64,000 nucleotides of DNA, taken from assembly GCF_001601825.1 (NCBI RefSeq), contig NZ_LUJK01000009.1:1-64000 (forward strand), read 5' to 3'. Shown here one piece after another: positions 1 through 10,191 of the stretch (its first letter is position 1; every line of letters starts with the position of its first letter). Source of the DNA: Limnobacter sp. CACIAM 66H1. Its GTDB lineage: Bacteria > Pseudomonadota > Gammaproteobacteria > Burkholderiales > Burkholderiaceae_B. Made by a program: the position numbers and the translations under genes. The notes under the pieces are model-generated. The model saw only the letters and a program-made list of their open reading frames with translations. It ran no database searches and was not told the origin of the DNA.

Positions 1-287
1 GAGGACACACCCAAAATATCGGGCGACACCAGCGGGTTTCGAAACAGCAGCTGATAGGCCGTACCTGCTGCCGCCAATGCAGCGCCCACTAAAATGGCAC
101 CGAGCGTGCGGGGTAGCCGAATGTCTTGAACCACTTGCACTGCGATTGGTTCGCCGGTACCCCACAAGGCACGCAGGCTTTCAGGAATGCTCAAGGGGTA
201 GGCGCCCAGGGTAAGCGACAGTGCAGCAATGCCGATCAAAACGATCAGCAGCAAGGGCAGGCTGTAGGGAAGGACAGCTCGTGGCAT
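1..287 (-). CDS. FecCD-family ABC transporter permease, N-terminal part (cut by window edge)
   Basis: This is the beginning of an inner-membrane permease subunit that moves ferric siderophore or vitamin B12 across the cytoplasmic membrane with an ATPase and a binding protein. The translated 95 residues show a first hydrophobic helix (about 6-30), then the family signature [19 protein letters not shown] near 57-75 and [12 protein letters not shown] at 84-95, both typical of BtuC/FecD/FhuB. Complete members have about 320-350 residues, so roughly two thirds lie beyond base 1. The ATG at 287 has no strong Shine-Dalgarno sequence; a TATACT element sits about 30 bases upstream. The substrate cannot be told from this fragment. 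Confidence 0.85.
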   Translation of the reverse strand, partial: MPRAVLPYSLPLLLIVLIGIAALSLTLGAYPLSIPESLRALWGTGEPIAVQVVQDIRLPRTLGAILVGAALAAAGTAYQLLFRNPLVSPDILGVS

Positions 288-343
288 GTGGGGCGCGGCA
301 GTGAAATAGAGCCCGAGTATACCCCAGGCCTGCCGCGCCAATC

Positions 344-943
344 TCAGCTTTGAAGCATCTGCTGTATGACGCTTTTCAACACACGGGCAATGTCGTCAGC
401 CTTGATGTCCGGGTCGCGTATGGCCCGAATTTGGAGTCCATCAAACAAGGCCATCAGAATCGTGGATTTCGCAGCCAGATTAAACTCGCAGGGTGGCGAG
501 TCTTTCAAAGGCTGAATACCTTTGATCAAATGCGTCACCTTCTCTCGAATCACTGCGTCGGTGCCTTGAACCGTGGCGGCAATTTTCGGGTTTCGTGCAG
601 CCTCTGCCAAAATCTCCGTATCAAGTTCGCTTCGGTCAATGCGCCGCTGCACACCCTCATCCACCGTGCCCAGCATGGCTTTCAGAATGTCTTTCTCACC
701 TTGAATTTTTGCGATTCGCTCAAGCGCTTGGTCCAGGTCACGCTTGACCATGGCTTCAATAATCGCTTCCTTGCTTTCGAAGTAGTTGTAGATGTGCCCG
801 GCACTCATGCCAAAAGATTTCGCAATCTCGGACATGCTTGCACCGTGAAAGCCGCTTTTCCGAAAACACTCGGCGGCTGCATCCAGAATTTGCTGACGGC
901 GAAGTTCCGCTTTGCTGGTCACGGTTTTAGCCTCGTTGATCAT
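344..943 (-). CDS. TetR/AcrR-family repressor of the adjacent RND efflux operon
   Basis: A 199-residue one-component transcriptional regulator. The N-terminal helix-turn-helix region (about residues 15-60) has the classic TetR layout, with [40 protein letters not shown] and SKEAI; the rest is a helical ligand-binding domain. The ATG at 943 was chosen because a GGGGAGG sequence lies 8 bases before it; the longer reading frame to 1006 lies inside the upstream gene. It overlaps the end of the outer-membrane channel gene by 17 bases and is the last gene of the efflux operon, so it probably represses that operon through the palindrome at 6785-6798 and is induced by pump substrates. The regulatory link is inferred from position. 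Confidence 0.9.
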   Translation of the reverse strand: MINEAKTVTSKAELRRQQILDAAAECFRKSGFHGASMSEIAKSFGMSAGHIYNYFESKEAIIEAMVKRDLDQALERIAKIQGEKDILKAMLGTVDEGVQRRIDRSELDTEILAEAARNPKIAATVQGTDAVIREKVTHLIKGIQPLKDSPPCEFNLAAKSTILMALFDGLQIRAIRDPDIKADDIARVLKSVIQQMLQS

Positions 944-2411
944 AGCTGCCTCCCCTCGATGGATAGTCGCTCGCCAGGTTAGCGTCACTCTCAGTCCAGC
1001 CACCACCCAGCGCCTTGTACAAGGTCACCAGGTTGGCAGTGCGCGCCAGTCGAACTGCGATCAGGTCTTGTTGTGCTGAATAAAGCGCCCTTTGCGAATC
1101 GAGCACATTCAAATAGCTGTCAATGCCACGTTTAAACCGGGCCTCGCTGAGTTTGTAGCTTTCCGAGGTGGCTTCCACCAAGGCATTTTGTGCATCCAGT
1201 TCTGCATCCAGTGTGCCCCGTGCAGCCAGGGCATCAGCCACTTCACGGAATGCGCCCTGTACTGTTTTTTCATATTCAGCCAATGCAATTTGCTGATCTG
1301 TTTTTGCGACCTCGAGGTTGGCACTATTGCGGCCAGCATCAAAAATCGGCAAGTTGATTCTGGGAATGAAGCTCCAGGTGCGCGAGCCGGATTCAAACAG
1401 GCCATCCAGCGAGGAGCTGGCAGTGCCTGCATCAGCGGTCAGGGTGATGCTGGGAAAAAATGCGGCACGGGCTGCGCCAATACGTGCATTGCTGGCTTGA
1501 AGCAGACGTTCGGCTGACTCCACATCCGGGCGACGTTGCAATACCTCGGAGGGAATGTCAGCGCGAAGTTCAACCATCGCTGCGGCACCCTCCAGGTTGC
1601 TGTCAGGCAGCAATTCTTTCGGAATGTTTTTGCCCACCAGCAGCTCGAGCGCATTGCGGTCTTGGGCCACAGCACGTGTAAACCGGGCCACATCGGCGCG
1701 GGACACTTCGACGCTGGTTTGAGCCTGGCGCAAATCAAGTTGAGAGGCCACACCCAAATCAAAACTGCGCTTGATTAAATCGTAGGCATCACGCTGGTTT
1801 TTCAGGGTGTCTTGCGCCAGTTCAAGCAAGGCTTGATCAGAGGCCAGGGTGAGGTAGCTGGAGGCCACCTCTGCGATCAAGCTGATTTGTGTGCTTTTGC
1901 GTGCTTCTTCGGTGGCCAGAAAACGCTGCAAGGCCTCTTCATTGAGGCTACGCACCCGGCCAAACAGATCGAGTTCATAGGCAGCAAAACCCACTGTTGC
2001 GCTGTACTGTTTCGGGGTGGCACCGCCAGAGCGACCGCCGCTTAAATCAGCGGGCAAGCGTTGACGATTGCCTTCACCGTCAGCAGAAATGGTGGGAAAC
2101 AAATCGCTGCGCTGCACTTGGTAGAGCGCACGTGCCCGCTCAATATTCAGCGCTGCAATTCTTAAATCCCGGTTTTCTTTCAAGGCCAGTTCCAGCAATT
2201 GCTTCAGGCGCTGGTCCACAAACAAATCTCGCCAGGCCAGGTCAATTGCCGCCTGCGCTGCAGGGCTGTCGGGCTGGTAGGCCTCACCCTCGGGCCAGTT
2301 GCTGGCCACCGGCGCGGCAGGTTGTTCATAACTTGGAGCCAGTGTGCCGCAACCGGCCAAGGCCAGCGCAAACACCACTGGTGTGAGTTTCCATGCGTGA
2401 ATCTTGTTCAT
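927..2411 (-). CDS. Outer-membrane efflux lipoprotein of RND system (OprM/NodT family)
   Basis: A TolC-like outer-membrane channel of 494 residues that completes a tripartite drug pump. It starts MNKIHAWKLTPVVFALALAGCG, giving a lipobox LAGC and a lipidated cysteine near residue 21. The protein then shows the two OEP repeats of this family, with LRIAALNIERARALYQVQRS and later LQRRPDVESAERLLQASNAR as hallmark stretches. The ATG at 2411 lies one base after the stop of the RND pump gene, so translation is probably coupled; a longer frame to 2612 only overlaps the pump gene. It is the third gene of the operon adaptor-pump-channel-TetR. Confidence 0.93.
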   Translation of the reverse strand: MNKIHAWKLTPVVFALALAGCGTLAPSYEQPAAPVASNWPEGEAYQPDSPAAQAAIDLAWRDLFVDQRLKQLLELALKENRDLRIAALNIERARALYQVQRSDLFPTISADGEGNRQRLPADLSGGRSGGATPKQYSATVGFAAYELDLFGRVRSLNEEALQRFLATEEARKSTQISLIAEVASSYLTLASDQALLELAQDTLKNQRDAYDLIKRSFDLGVASQLDLRQAQTSVEVSRADVARFTRAVAQDRNALELLVGKNIPKELLPDSNLEGAAAMVELRADIPSEVLQRRPDVESAERLLQASNARIGAARAAFFPSITLTADAGTASSSLDGLFESGSRTWSFIPRINLPIFDAGRNSANLEVAKTDQQIALAEYEKTVQGAFREVADALAARGTLDAELDAQNALVEATSESYKLSEARFKRGIDSYLNVLDSQRALYSAQQDLIAVRLARTANLVTLYKALGGGWTESDANLASDYPSRGGSYDQRG

Positions 2412-2412
2412 G

Positions 2413-5400
2413 TCATTCTCCCTGTGCAGTGGCGTTTTTCCCGGCCCGTTTTTTGCCAAACAAGCGGGTGACCACCACAAAGAACATGGGTACAAAGAAA
2501 ATGCCCAGCGCGGTTGCAGAAATGGTGCCGCCCAGTACGCCGGTACCAATTGCATTCTGGCTGCCTGAGCCGGCGCCGGTCGAGATGGCCAAGGGCACCA
2601 CACCCAAACCAAAGGCCAGCGAGGTCATGATGATGGGACGCAAACGCATGCGTACCGCATCCAGTGTGGCCTCCAGCAAATCGCGGCCCTGGTCGAATTG
2701 CTCCTTGGCAAATTCCACAATCAGGATTGCATTTTTGGCCGACAAGCCCACTGTGGTCAGCAAGGCCACCTGAAAGTACACGTCGTTGGCCAAGCCACGG
2801 CCACTGGCCGCAAGCAGTGCACCCACCACGCCCAGGGGCACAATCAGCATGACCGCGAAAGGAATGGACCAGCTTTCATACAAGGCTGCCAGACACAAAA
2901 ACACGATCAACAATGACAAGGCGTAGAGCAGTGGTGCCTGCGAACCCGACTGCCGTTCCTCGTAGGACAAACCGGTCCACTCAATGCCCATGCCCTCAGG
3001 CAGGTTTTCTGCAATCGCCTCCATGGCATCCATGGCGTCGCCTGAACTCATGCCGGGTGCAGCCTGCCCCTGAATTTCAACAGCGGGAAGGCCGTTGTAA
3101 CGCTCAAGGCGTGGAGAGGCCATGGACCACTCTGCTGACGAGAAGTTGGAGAAGGGCACCATTTCGCCGTCGCTGTTGCGTACGTAGAAGCGGTTCAGGT
3201 CTTCGGGCAACATGCGGAATGGCGCATCGGCCTGCATGTACACGCGCTTCACACGACCTCGGTCCAGAAAGTCATTGATGAAACTGCCACCCCAGGCCGA
3301 GGTGAGCGTGTCGCTGATTTCTGAAACCGTGACACCCAGTGCGCCAGCTTTGGCGTTGTCAATATCAAGCTGATATTGCGGAGTGTCGGCAGTCGCATTG
3401 GGGCGAACACCCGTCAATATCGGGTTTTTCGCGGCTTCGCCAATCATGCTGTTACGGGCCTGAATCAGCGCATCACGTCCCAAACCAGTGCGGTCTTGAA
3501 TGAACAGGTTAAAGCCGGAGGCATTGCCCAATTCCCGAATGGCTGGGGGTGCAAAGGCAAAAGCTTGTGCTTCTGGCCAGCTTGCGAATTCAGCCGAGGC
3601 ACGTTGAACAATGCCAGCCGCGGAGTTTTCTTTGCCGGGGCGTTCACTCCAGTCGCGCAGCCTCACAAAGCCAATGCCTGAGTTTTGACCCGTGCCCGAG
3701 AAACTGAAACCTGCCACGGTGAACAGGGACTTCACATTGTCACCTTCCTCATTGAGGAAGTAGTCCTCCATCTTGGCCAATACTTGCAAGGTTTGTTCTT
3801 GCGTGGCACCCGCCGGCAATTGCACCTGCGTGAAGAACACGCCTTGATCTTCATCGGGCAGGAATGAAGTGGGCAAGCGGGTGAACATGAAGGCGGTGAC
3901 AGCCAACAGGCCACCGTAAATAATCAGGTATCGCCCCGATTTGTGCAGCATGCGACCCACCGCGCTTTGGTAGCGCGCATTGCTTGAATCAAACTTGCGG
4001 TTGAACCAGCCGAAGAATCCTTTTTTCTCGTGGGTGTGACCCTTCTCAATGGGCTTGAGCATGGTGGCGCACAAGGCCGGTGTCAGCACCAGTGCAACAA
4101 TCACCGACAAGGCCATGGCTGACACAATGGTGATTGAAAACTGCTTGTAAATAACACCTGCCGAGCCCGGGAAAAATGCCATGGGCACAAATACCGCCGA
4201 CAGTACCAAACCAATACCCACCAAGGCACCGGTAATTTGGTCCATCGATTTTCGTGTGGCTTCCAAAGGCGACAAACCTTCCTCGGCCATCACACGTTCC
4301 ACGTTCTCAACCACCACAATGGCGTCGTCCACCAGCAGGCCAATGGCCAGTACCATGGCAAACATGGTCAGTGTGTTGATTGAAAAACCGAATGCAGAAA
4401 GCACTGCAAACGTACCCAGCAACACCACGGGCACGGCGATGGTTGGAATCAGCGTCGCTCGGAAATTTTGCAGGAACAGGTACATCACCAGGAACACGAG
4501 AATAATCGCCTCGATCAGGGTTTTGACCACGCCTTCAATCGAGATTTTTACAAATGGAGTTGTGTCGTAAGCCACATCCCATTCCATGCCTTCGGGAATC
4601 AAGGGAGTGATGCGCTCCATTTCGGCGATCACGCCCTCCGCGGTGTCCAGTGCGTTGGCACCCGAGGCCAGACGAATACCGATACCCGATGCATTACGTC
4701 CGTTCCAGCGGGGCAAAATATTGTAGTTCTCACTGCCGTAGTCAATTCGAGCCACGTCCTTCAGGCGCACAGTGGCACCGTCTCCGGCGGTTCTTAAAAT
4801 GATTTGCTCGAAGTCCTCCGGTGTTTCAAGCAAGGTTTGTGCGGTGATGGTTGCAGTCAGTGTTTGACCTTTCACAGCCGGTGCACCGCCCAGTTCACCT
4901 GCAGACACCTGTGCGTTCTGGGCCAGCACCGCATTGCGAATATCGCCAGGCGTCACCTTGAACTGATTCATTTTGTCCGGGTTCAACCAGATGCGCATGG
5001 CATAAGGGCTACCAAACACCTGTACCTCACCCACACCGTTCACGCGGCTCATGGTGTCTTGTACATTGGTGGTGATGAAGTCGGCCAGCTCAGTAGAAGT
5101 GTATGCACCATCCACGGCTGTGAAGGCGATCACCAGCAGGTAACCCGTTGAACTTTTGGTCACCTGAATACCCTGGCGTTGTACCGCATCGGGCAGCAAG
5201 GGCACGGCCAGGCTCAATTTGTTTTGAACTTGAACCTGAGCAATGTCAGGGTTGGTACCTGGTTCAAAAGTCAGCTCGATTCGCAGTCGACCAGTGGAGT
5301 CACTGGTGGACTTCATGTAGCGGAAACCATCCAGGCCGGTCATTCGTTGCTCAATTACCTGGGTGACCGAATCTTGCAGGGTTTCTGCGGAGGCACCGGG

Positions 5401-5547
5401 GTAGGTGGCTTGAATGGTAACGGCGGGCGGTGCAATGGCTGGATACTGCGCCACAGGCAAGTTGAAAATGGCCAACGCGCCGGCCAGCATGATCACTATC
5501 GCGATCACCCACGCAAAAATGGGGCGATCAATAAAAAATCGGGACAT
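2413..5547 (-). CDS. RND multidrug efflux pump, AcrB/MexB type (HAE1)
   Basis: Inner-membrane proton/drug antiporter of 1044 residues, the usual size for AcrB/MexB. The N-terminus [20 protein letters not shown] is the standard HAE1 start and is followed by [16 protein letters not shown]. The proton-relay pair is present in [16 protein letters not shown] (TM4) and the essential lysine in [16 protein letters not shown] (TM10). Twelve membrane helices and two large periplasmic loops are expected. GGAG precedes the ATG. It lies 24 bases after the adaptor gene and one base before the channel gene. By family, it should export hydrophobic drugs, dyes, detergents or solvents; the real substrate range is unknown. 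Confidence 0.95.
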   Translation of the reverse strand: MSRFFIDRPIFAWVIAIVIMLAGALAIFNLPVAQYPAIAPPAVTIQATYPGASAETLQDSVTQVIEQRMTGLDGFRYMKSTSDSTGRLRIELTFEPGTNPDIAQVQVQNKLSLAVPLLPDAVQRQGIQVTKSSTGYLLVIAFTAVDGAYTSTELADFITTNVQDTMSRVNGVGEVQVFGSPYAMRIWLNPDKMNQFKVTPGDIRNAVLAQNAQVSAGELGGAPAVKGQTLTATITAQTLLETPEDFEQIILRTAGDGATVRLKDVARIDYGSENYNILPRWNGRNASGIGIRLASGANALDTAEGVIAEMERITPLIPEGMEWDVAYDTTPFVKISIEGVVKTLIEAIILVFLVMYLFLQNFRATLIPTIAVPVVLLGTFAVLSAFGFSINTLTMFAMVLAIGLLVDDAIVVVENVERVMAEEGLSPLEATRKSMDQITGALVGIGLVLSAVFVPMAFFPGSAGVIYKQFSITIVSAMALSVIVALVLTPALCATMLKPIEKGHTHEKKGFFGWFNRKFDSSNARYQSAVGRMLHKSGRYLIIYGGLLAVTAFMFTRLPTSFLPDEDQGVFFTQVQLPAGATQEQTLQVLAKMEDYFLNEEGDNVKSLFTVAGFSFSGTGQNSGIGFVRLRDWSERPGKENSAAGIVQRASAEFASWPEAQAFAFAPPAIRELGNASGFNLFIQDRTGLGRDALIQARNSMIGEAAKNPILTGVRPNATADTPQYQLDIDNAKAGALGVTVSEISDTLTSAWGGSFINDFLDRGRVKRVYMQADAPFRMLPEDLNRFYVRNSDGEMVPFSNFSSAEWSMASPRLERYNGLPAVEIQGQAAPGMSSGDAMDAMEAIAENLPEGMGIEWTGLSYEERQSGSQAPLLYALSLLIVFLCLAALYESWSIPFAVMLIVPLGVVGALLAASGRGLANDVYFQVALLTTVGLSAKNAILIVEFAKEQFDQGRDLLEATLDAVRMRLRPIIMTSLAFGLGVVPLAISTGAGSGSQNAIGTGVLGGTISATALGIFFVPMFFVVVTRLFGKKRAGKNATAQGE

Positions 5548-5571
5548 GGTACTACTCCTGCCAGGCGTTAT

Positions 5572-6732
5572 TTACTTGTTCTCAGAGTCGGAAAGGATTT
5601 CCACTTCCTGACCGGGACGAACTTTCTGGATACCTTCGACAATCAGGCGATCACCTGCCTGAAGGCCTTCTGCAATCAACCATTGGTCGCCAATGGCCCT
5701 GGCTGTCTCTACGCTGCGCTTTTCAACTTTGTTGTCCTCGCCTATTACGAAGGCCGAAGGTGCACCGGTTGCATCGCGCATAATTCCCTTCTGCGGCACC
5801 AAAATGCCGTCTTCGCGCACACCTTCTTCAAGTGAAGCTCGAACATACATGCCGGGCAACAATTGCAGTTTAGGGTTGGGGAATACCGCACGCAGGGTTA
5901 CGGTGCCGGTGTTTTGGTCCACGGTTACATCACTGAACTGCAGCTTGCCTTCCTGCGCGTAGCTGGACCCATCTTCAAGTTTCAATGTGACTTTTGCCGC
6001 GTCCTTTCCTGCGCTTTTCAGAACACCACTTTCCAGGTCGCGCTTGAGTTGAAGCAGTTCACTGGTCGATTGAGTGAGGTCCACATAGATGGGGTCCAGT
6101 TGTTGAATGGTGGTCAGCGGGCTGGCTTGACCCTGCTGCACCAATGCGCCCGGTGTAATGCTCGAGCGGCCAATTCGACCGCTGATGGGTGCAGTCACTT
6201 TCGTGTAGTTCAGGTTGATTTGTGCCGATTGCACCGCAGCTTTGCCTGAAGCTACATCCGCTTCGGCCTGTTTCAAGGCGGCATAGGCATCATCACGTTC
6301 TTGCTGGCTCACGGCATTGAGCTTGGCCAGTTCCTGGAAGCGATCATTCCGGATTTTTGCGCTGGTGAGGTTGGCTTCCGCCTTTTCGAGCATGGCTTTG
6401 GCGCTGGCATATTCGGCCTGGTAGGTGGAAGCATCAATTTGATACAGGGAGGTGCCTGCTTTTACGTCGCCACCCTCCTGAAACTGGCGTGCCTTGATAA
6501 TGCCATTGACTTGGGGGCGCACCTCGGCAATGAGGTAAGGGCTGGTTCGGCCAGGCAATTCGGTGTAGAGCGACACTGGCTTTGCGGCCACCTCAAACAC
6601 CCGAACTTTGGGCAAAGCGGGGGCAGCTGCTGCATTTGCACCGCCTTCTTGACTGCCGCAACCGGCCAGGGTCAACGTGCCAACAGTCAACAAGGCGCTG
6701 GTGCCCAGCGCCATTTTTCTTTTATTAATCAT
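5572..6732 (-). CDS. RND efflux periplasmic adaptor lipoprotein (AcrA/MexA type)
   Basis: Membrane-fusion protein of 386 residues that links the pump to the outer-membrane channel. The signal MINKRKMALGTSALLTVGTL ends in a lipobox LAGC, with the lipidated cysteine near residue 25. The biotinyl-lipoyl-like half (VRPQVNGIIKARQFQEGGDV) is followed by a helical hairpin (about 100-170), the second lipoyl half (YTKVTAPISGRIGRS) and beta-barrel segments, as in AcrA. A GAGGT motif lies before the ATG at 6732. It is the first gene of the operon and lies just downstream of the 6785-6798 palindrome. Confidence 0.94.
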   Translation of the reverse strand: MINKRKMALGTSALLTVGTLTLAGCGSQEGGANAAAAPALPKVRVFEVAAKPVSLYTELPGRTSPYLIAEVRPQVNGIIKARQFQEGGDVKAGTSLYQIDASTYQAEYASAKAMLEKAEANLTSAKIRNDRFQELAKLNAVSQQERDDAYAALKQAEADVASGKAAVQSAQINLNYTKVTAPISGRIGRSSITPGALVQQGQASPLTTIQQLDPIYVDLTQSTSELLQLKRDLESGVLKSAGKDAAKVTLKLEDGSSYAQEGKLQFSDVTVDQNTGTVTLRAVFPNPKLQLLPGMYVRASLEEGVREDGILVPQKGIMRDATGAPSAFVIGEDNKVEKRSVETARAIGDQWLIAEGLQAGDRLIVEGIQKVRPGQEVEILSDSENK

Positions 6733-6784
6733 GGTACTACCTCGAAATAAGCAATGCGGGAACAGTAAGTAGACTAGAATGCTG

Positions 6785-6824
6785 AATGAACGTTCATTTT
6801 TTCATTGAAAAAATTGGGTGTCAA
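6785..6824 (-). promoter_or_regulatory. TetR-type operator overlapping the efflux operon promoter
   Basis: Bases 6785-6798 form a perfect 14-base palindrome AATGAACGTTCATT. On the minus strand a TTGACA hexamer (6819-6824) is followed after 17 bases by AAAAAT (6796-6801), a poor but possible -10 element, so the palindrome would cover the -10 and the start region. It lies about 55 bases before the adaptor ATG. Size and placement fit an AcrR/TtgR-like repressor site, and the operon's own TetR gene is the likely ligand. No binding has been shown. Confidence 0.6.
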
Positions 6825-6918
6825 TTTGGGGTTTACCACTGGGCAGGAATGGGATTTGCTGAAGAGACCGCTTAGGCTTCTAATGTGATCAATTGGTTTT
6901 ATATCAAGGGGAAAAGAT

Positions 6919-8223
6919 TTGGACCTTTCATCAATCGTGATTGTCGGTGGTGGTGCAGGCGGCTTGGAGTTGGCCTGTAAACTCGGGCGCAAGCTGGGGC
7001 CTGACCGCGTGACGCTGATCGACGCCAAGATGTACCACATCTGGAAACCCTCCCTGCATGAAGTGGCGGCGGGCACGCTGGACATTCATCAGGAAGGTTT
7101 GTCTTATCCCATGTTGGCCCACAACAATGGTTTTAACTTTGTACTGGGTGCCATGGAGGGGCTGGATGCCCACAGCAAACAGCTTGAAATTGCTGCGGTT
7201 CGTGACGACGTGGGCGATGAGGTGTTGCCCAGGCGCGTGTTGCAGTTTGGAACGCTTGTGATTTCCGTGGGCAGTCAATCCAATTATTTTGGTGTGAAAG
7301 GTGCGCAAGACTTCACCATTTCGCTGGACGGGCCGCAACAGGCCGAGAGCTTCCGCTTGAAAATGCTCAAGCATTTGGCCACGCTTGATTTGCGCAAGAA
7401 ACTGGATCCATCGGCGAGCCTGGACATAGTCATTATTGGCGCCGGTGCCACCGGTGTTGAGCTGGCCGCGGAGTTGCGGGAAGCCAGCCACGTTCACAGC
7501 CGTTATGGTTTCAGCCGTATAAACGCAGCCAGCGATGTGACCATCACCATTCTGGAAGGAGCTCCCAGCATTCTGCCTGTGCTGCCAGAAAGTGTGTCGA
7601 GCGCGGCCTTGCGTTTGCTCGAGCAGCGCCACATTACGGTAGTCAACAATTGCAGGGTGGTGGAAATTTCACCCAAGCAAGTGGAGGACGCCAGTGGCAA
7701 CCGCTACAAGGCCGATTTGTGCGTGTGGGCCGCGGGCATTAAGGCACCTGCCTGGCTCGCCAATCTGGGTTTGCCCGTGAACCGCAACAATCAGCTGGAA
7801 GTGGAGGGCGATTTGCGGGTGAAGGGTCAGCAGCACATTTTTTCGTTGGGTGATTGTGCAGCCTGTGTGCAACCTGATGGCAGTATGGTTCCGCCCCGCG
7901 CACAGTCTGCGCACCAGCAGGCTGATTACATTTACAAAACCATCATGAACGCCGAACGCGGCAAGCCAGCGTCGAGCAAGCCTTATTTGTACAAGGACCA
8001 TGGCTCTTTGGTGTCTCTGGGTTCTCGCAGCTCTGTGGGCAGTTTGATGGGCGGATTATTCAAAGCGAGCAGCATGTTTGTGGAAGGTTTTTTTGCACGC
8101 AGCATGTACGCGAGTTTGCACTTGATGCACCACTATGCCGTGCTGGGCGGCATGAAAACTTTTTTACTCGCCATGGCGCGTTTTCTGCTCAAACGCGCCA
8201 CACCCTTGGTGAAGCTGCACTAA
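6919..8223 (+). CDS. ndh: Type II NADH:quinone oxidoreductase (NDH-2)
   Basis: A single-subunit, non-proton-pumping FAD enzyme that oxidises NADH and reduces quinone at the inner face of the cytoplasmic membrane; 434 residues. It shows an FAD-binding GGGAGG motif at 10-15, the NDH-2 stretch MYHIWKPSLHEVAAGTLD, an NADH-binding GAGATGVELAAEL near 175, and the FAD-contacting HIFSLGDCAAC near 310. The start is a TTG, supported by AAGGGGA 8 bases upstream; no better ATG precedes the first FAD strand. It is divergent from the efflux operon, with 186 bases between them. The C-terminal basic and hydrophobic tail fits membrane association. Confidence 0.88.
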   Translation: MDLSSIVIVGGGAGGLELACKLGRKLGPDRVTLIDAKMYHIWKPSLHEVAAGTLDIHQEGLSYPMLAHNNGFNFVLGAMEGLDAHSKQLEIAAVRDDVGDEVLPRRVLQFGTLVISVGSQSNYFGVKGAQDFTISLDGPQQAESFRLKMLKHLATLDLRKKLDPSASLDIVIIGAGATGVELAAELREASHVHSRYGFSRINAASDVTITILEGAPSILPVLPESVSSAALRLLEQRHITVVNNCRVVEISPKQVEDASGNRYKADLCVWAAGIKAPAWLANLGLPVNRNNQLEVEGDLRVKGQQHIFSLGDCAACVQPDGSMVPPRAQSAHQQADYIYKTIMNAERGKPASSKPYLYKDHGSLVSLGSRSSVGSLMGGLFKASSMFVEGFFARSMYASLHLMHHYAVLGGMKTFLLAMARFLLKRATPLVKLH

Positions 8224-8246
8224 ACCTGTTTCGGCGGGTTTGCGGG

Positions 8247-8978
8247 TCAGTAGGCGCGTAGATCGTCCACAGCAAGCCTGCCGAAATTCGGACTCAACAG
8301 GTACTGCACCAAGCGTTCACCGCTTGACTCTGGGCTGCTGAGAGAATTGCTGTTTTTTAACTGGATGAATCGTTGTTTGTTGGGGAAAAGCGATTCGTCG
8401 GTTTCCCGAATTTGTGTTTGCATGGCGGTGTCAATCACCCCGGGTGCCAGGCTGCAAATGGCAACATTCGGAAGTTGGTCTTCTTGCACAGCCCGTGCGT
8501 GCATGTCGAGCGCGGCCTTGGTGGCGCAATACACGCTCCAGCCCGGGTAAGCACTTTGAGCTGCGCCACTGGAGACATGCAGTATTCGAAGTTGTTGGTT
8601 GCCCTGAACTTCTCGGGCCAGCAGGGCGCTCAGGGCCAAAGGCACTGTAATATTGAGCTGAACACTGCGGGAAATGTCGCCATTGGCTTGGGCATTCAGT
8701 GGCCCAATCGGTGACACCAAGCCCGCGTTGTTAATCAAAAGCAATTGTGTTGCGCTTGCAATGAATTTCCGCAATTGAGTGCTGCTTTCAAGTTGTTCAA
8801 GCGCTGACGGTTGTGTCAAATCCAGGCTGATTTGCTGAAGATCTTCGTTGTATTGCTGTTGAAGTTCAGTGTTTTGTGATCGGGAAATGCCCAATACAGC
8901 ATGTCCCCGTTTCAACAAGGCCCGAGCGATGCCCAGGCCCAGCCCTTTGCTATGCCCCGTCAAAATTGCCTTGATCAT
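8247..8978 (-). CDS. Short-chain dehydrogenase/reductase (SDR) family oxidoreductase
   Basis: A 243-residue NAD(P)-dependent SDR. The N-terminus MIKAILTGHSKGLGLGIARA carries the TGxxxGxG cofactor motif. Catalytic residues appear as the Ser of HVSSGAAQSA and YCATK (YxxxK), with NNAG in the middle (LLINNAGLVSPIG). The ATG at 8978 shares an ATGA overlap with the stop of the upstream SemiSWEET gene, so the start is well fixed. Its closest style is the sepiapterin-reductase-like/YbbO group, but the substrate is not evident. It is the last gene of a four-gene overlapping operon. Confidence 0.9.
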   Translation of the reverse strand: MIKAILTGHSKGLGLGIARALLKRGHAVLGISRSQNTELQQQYNEDLQQISLDLTQPSALEQLESSTQLRKFIASATQLLLINNAGLVSPIGPLNAQANGDISRSVQLNITVPLALSALLAREVQGNQQLRILHVSSGAAQSAYPGWSVYCATKAALDMHARAVQEDQLPNVAICSLAPGVIDTAMQTQIRETDESLFPNKQRFIQLKNSNSLSSPESSGERLVQYLLSPNFGRLAVDDLRAY

Positions 8979-9238
8979 GATTTTTGATTCAGTTTCAAAT
9001 ACAAAATGGAGCTGGCGAGCAACAATGTGACTGCATTGGCCACCACAACAGGCCATTGCTGCACCAGTAGGCCGTAAACCAGCCACAACAGCACACCCAA
9101 ACAAAAACACGCGTACATACCCAGTGAGATGCTTCGCGTGTCACGGGTTTTCCAGCAATACACCACTTGTGGAATAAAGGCGAAAGTGGTGAGCGCTGCG
9201 GCCACAAAGCCCAAGGCTTGGGCCCAATCAAGCTGCAT
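8975..9238 (-). CDS. SemiSWEET / PQ-loop family small membrane transporter
   Basis: An 87-residue protein with three predicted membrane helices (about 8-26, 36-56, 62-82). The sequence FIPQVVYCWKTRDTRSIS holds the PQ-loop motif (Pro-Gln) typical of bacterial SemiSWEET sugar transporters, which act as dimers of three-helix units. Its start codon overlaps the upstream stop in TGATG, and its end overlaps the SDR start in ATGA, so all these genes are probably translated together. The transported compound is unknown; sugars are the family default. Confidence 0.88.
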   Translation of the reverse strand: MQLDWAQALGFVAAALTTFAFIPQVVYCWKTRDTRSISLGMYACFCLGVLLWLVYGLLVQQWPVVVANAVTLLLASSILYLKLNQKS

Positions 9239-10191
9239 CAGTCGGCCTGTATTTTCTGGGCTGTTTCTTTGTAAGCCGCAAGGCGCCCGCCGCCGATGGC
9301 AATTGCTTTGTTGATTGCCGCACGGGCTTCATTTTTGCGATCCAGTTTGATCAAGGTCTCGGCCAGGTTATTCCAGGCGTCGGCCATGTCCGGGTATACA
9401 CCGACGGCCTTGCGGTAATGTTGCTCGGCCTCTACGTAACTTTTTGCGCCGTAGGCCAGGTTCCCCAAACCGAAATGAAACCAGGGCTCGGTCGGCCATG
9501 TTTTTGCACCTTGCTGGTAAGCCTGGCCAGCCTTTTCGGTGTTGGAGCGCTCAAGCGCAACCGCCGAATTCAAATAGCCTTGGGCATTGACATAGCTGGG
9601 AGGCTCGACCGTGGTTTTAATCACAGTGAAGCCCCAGTTTTGTGAGCGTTCCCAAAGCTTCAGAAAAGTGGCCACGGGAATCAACTCACGTTCCTTCGGG
9701 CCGGAGCGCAAGATCATGCTGTTGCTGCCAGGCTCGTAGCCCACCACCACGGCGTAGTGCCATTGCGGTGCAATCGGCAAGGAAAGATTCAGCAAAACCA
9801 CCACGGGTGCGCCAGCATTGAGGGCCTCAAACAGGGCGGGTAGCTTGGGTTCTATTTGGTAACTGAGGTAGCCCAAGCGGCGTGGCGCAGCCAGCATTTC
9901 AAGTTGCAGGCTGCCTTGGCGGCCAGGCAGATAAACCAGTTCAGCCAGTTTGTTCGGATCGGTGTTTTCACCGGCATGGTTGAGCACCATGGCCAGGGTG
10001 GACGGACCACAATAAAACTCCTCTTGTGCAAAAAAAGGCACATTTTTGAGTTCAACCGGGGCTTGAGTCTGGACGGTGTTTTGAAGATCTTGTGGAACTG
10101 TTGGCAAAACTGAACAGGAAGCCAACAGCCCTACAAGTACTGCTGAGCCCGCCATGCGGGCCCAGGCGGTACTAGGAAAACGTAATTTCAT
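9238..10191 (-). CDS. PA2778-family C39-like cysteine peptidase lipoprotein with TPR repeats
   Basis: A 317-residue lipoprotein: the signal segment ends in LLASC with the lipid cysteine at 26. The first domain is C39-like, with catalytic Cys61 in FYCGPSTLAMVL and a His at 145 in QWHYAVVVGY. The C-terminal half (about 210-310) contains tetratricopeptide-type helices (YVEAEQHYRKAVGVYPDMAD, WNNLAETLIKLDRKNEARA). This arrangement matches the family named after Pseudomonas PA2778, whose role is not settled. It overlaps the upstream PA2779-like gene by 4 bases, and the two genes are usually found together. The protein should act on the periplasmic side. Confidence 0.88.
   Translation of the reverse strand: MKLRFPSTAWARMAGSAVLVGLLASCSVLPTVPQDLQNTVQTQAPVELKNVPFFAQEEFYCGPSTLAMVLNHAGENTDPNKLAELVYLPGRQGSLQLEMLAAPRRLGYLSYQIEPKLPALFEALNAGAPVVVLLNLSLPIAPQWHYAVVVGYEPGSNSMILRSGPKERELIPVATFLKLWERSQNWGFTVIKTTVEPPSYVNAQGYLNSAVALERSNTEKAGQAYQQGAKTWPTEPWFHFGLGNLAYGAKSYVEAEQHYRKAVGVYPDMADAWNNLAETLIKLDRKNEARAAINKAIAIGGGRLAAYKETAQKIQAD

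Noticed and set aside
350-982. Long plus-strand frame opposite the TetR gene
   Set aside because: It is an antisense shadow of a well supported TetR gene with ribosome site and helix-turn-helix; the frame has no domain or start signal.
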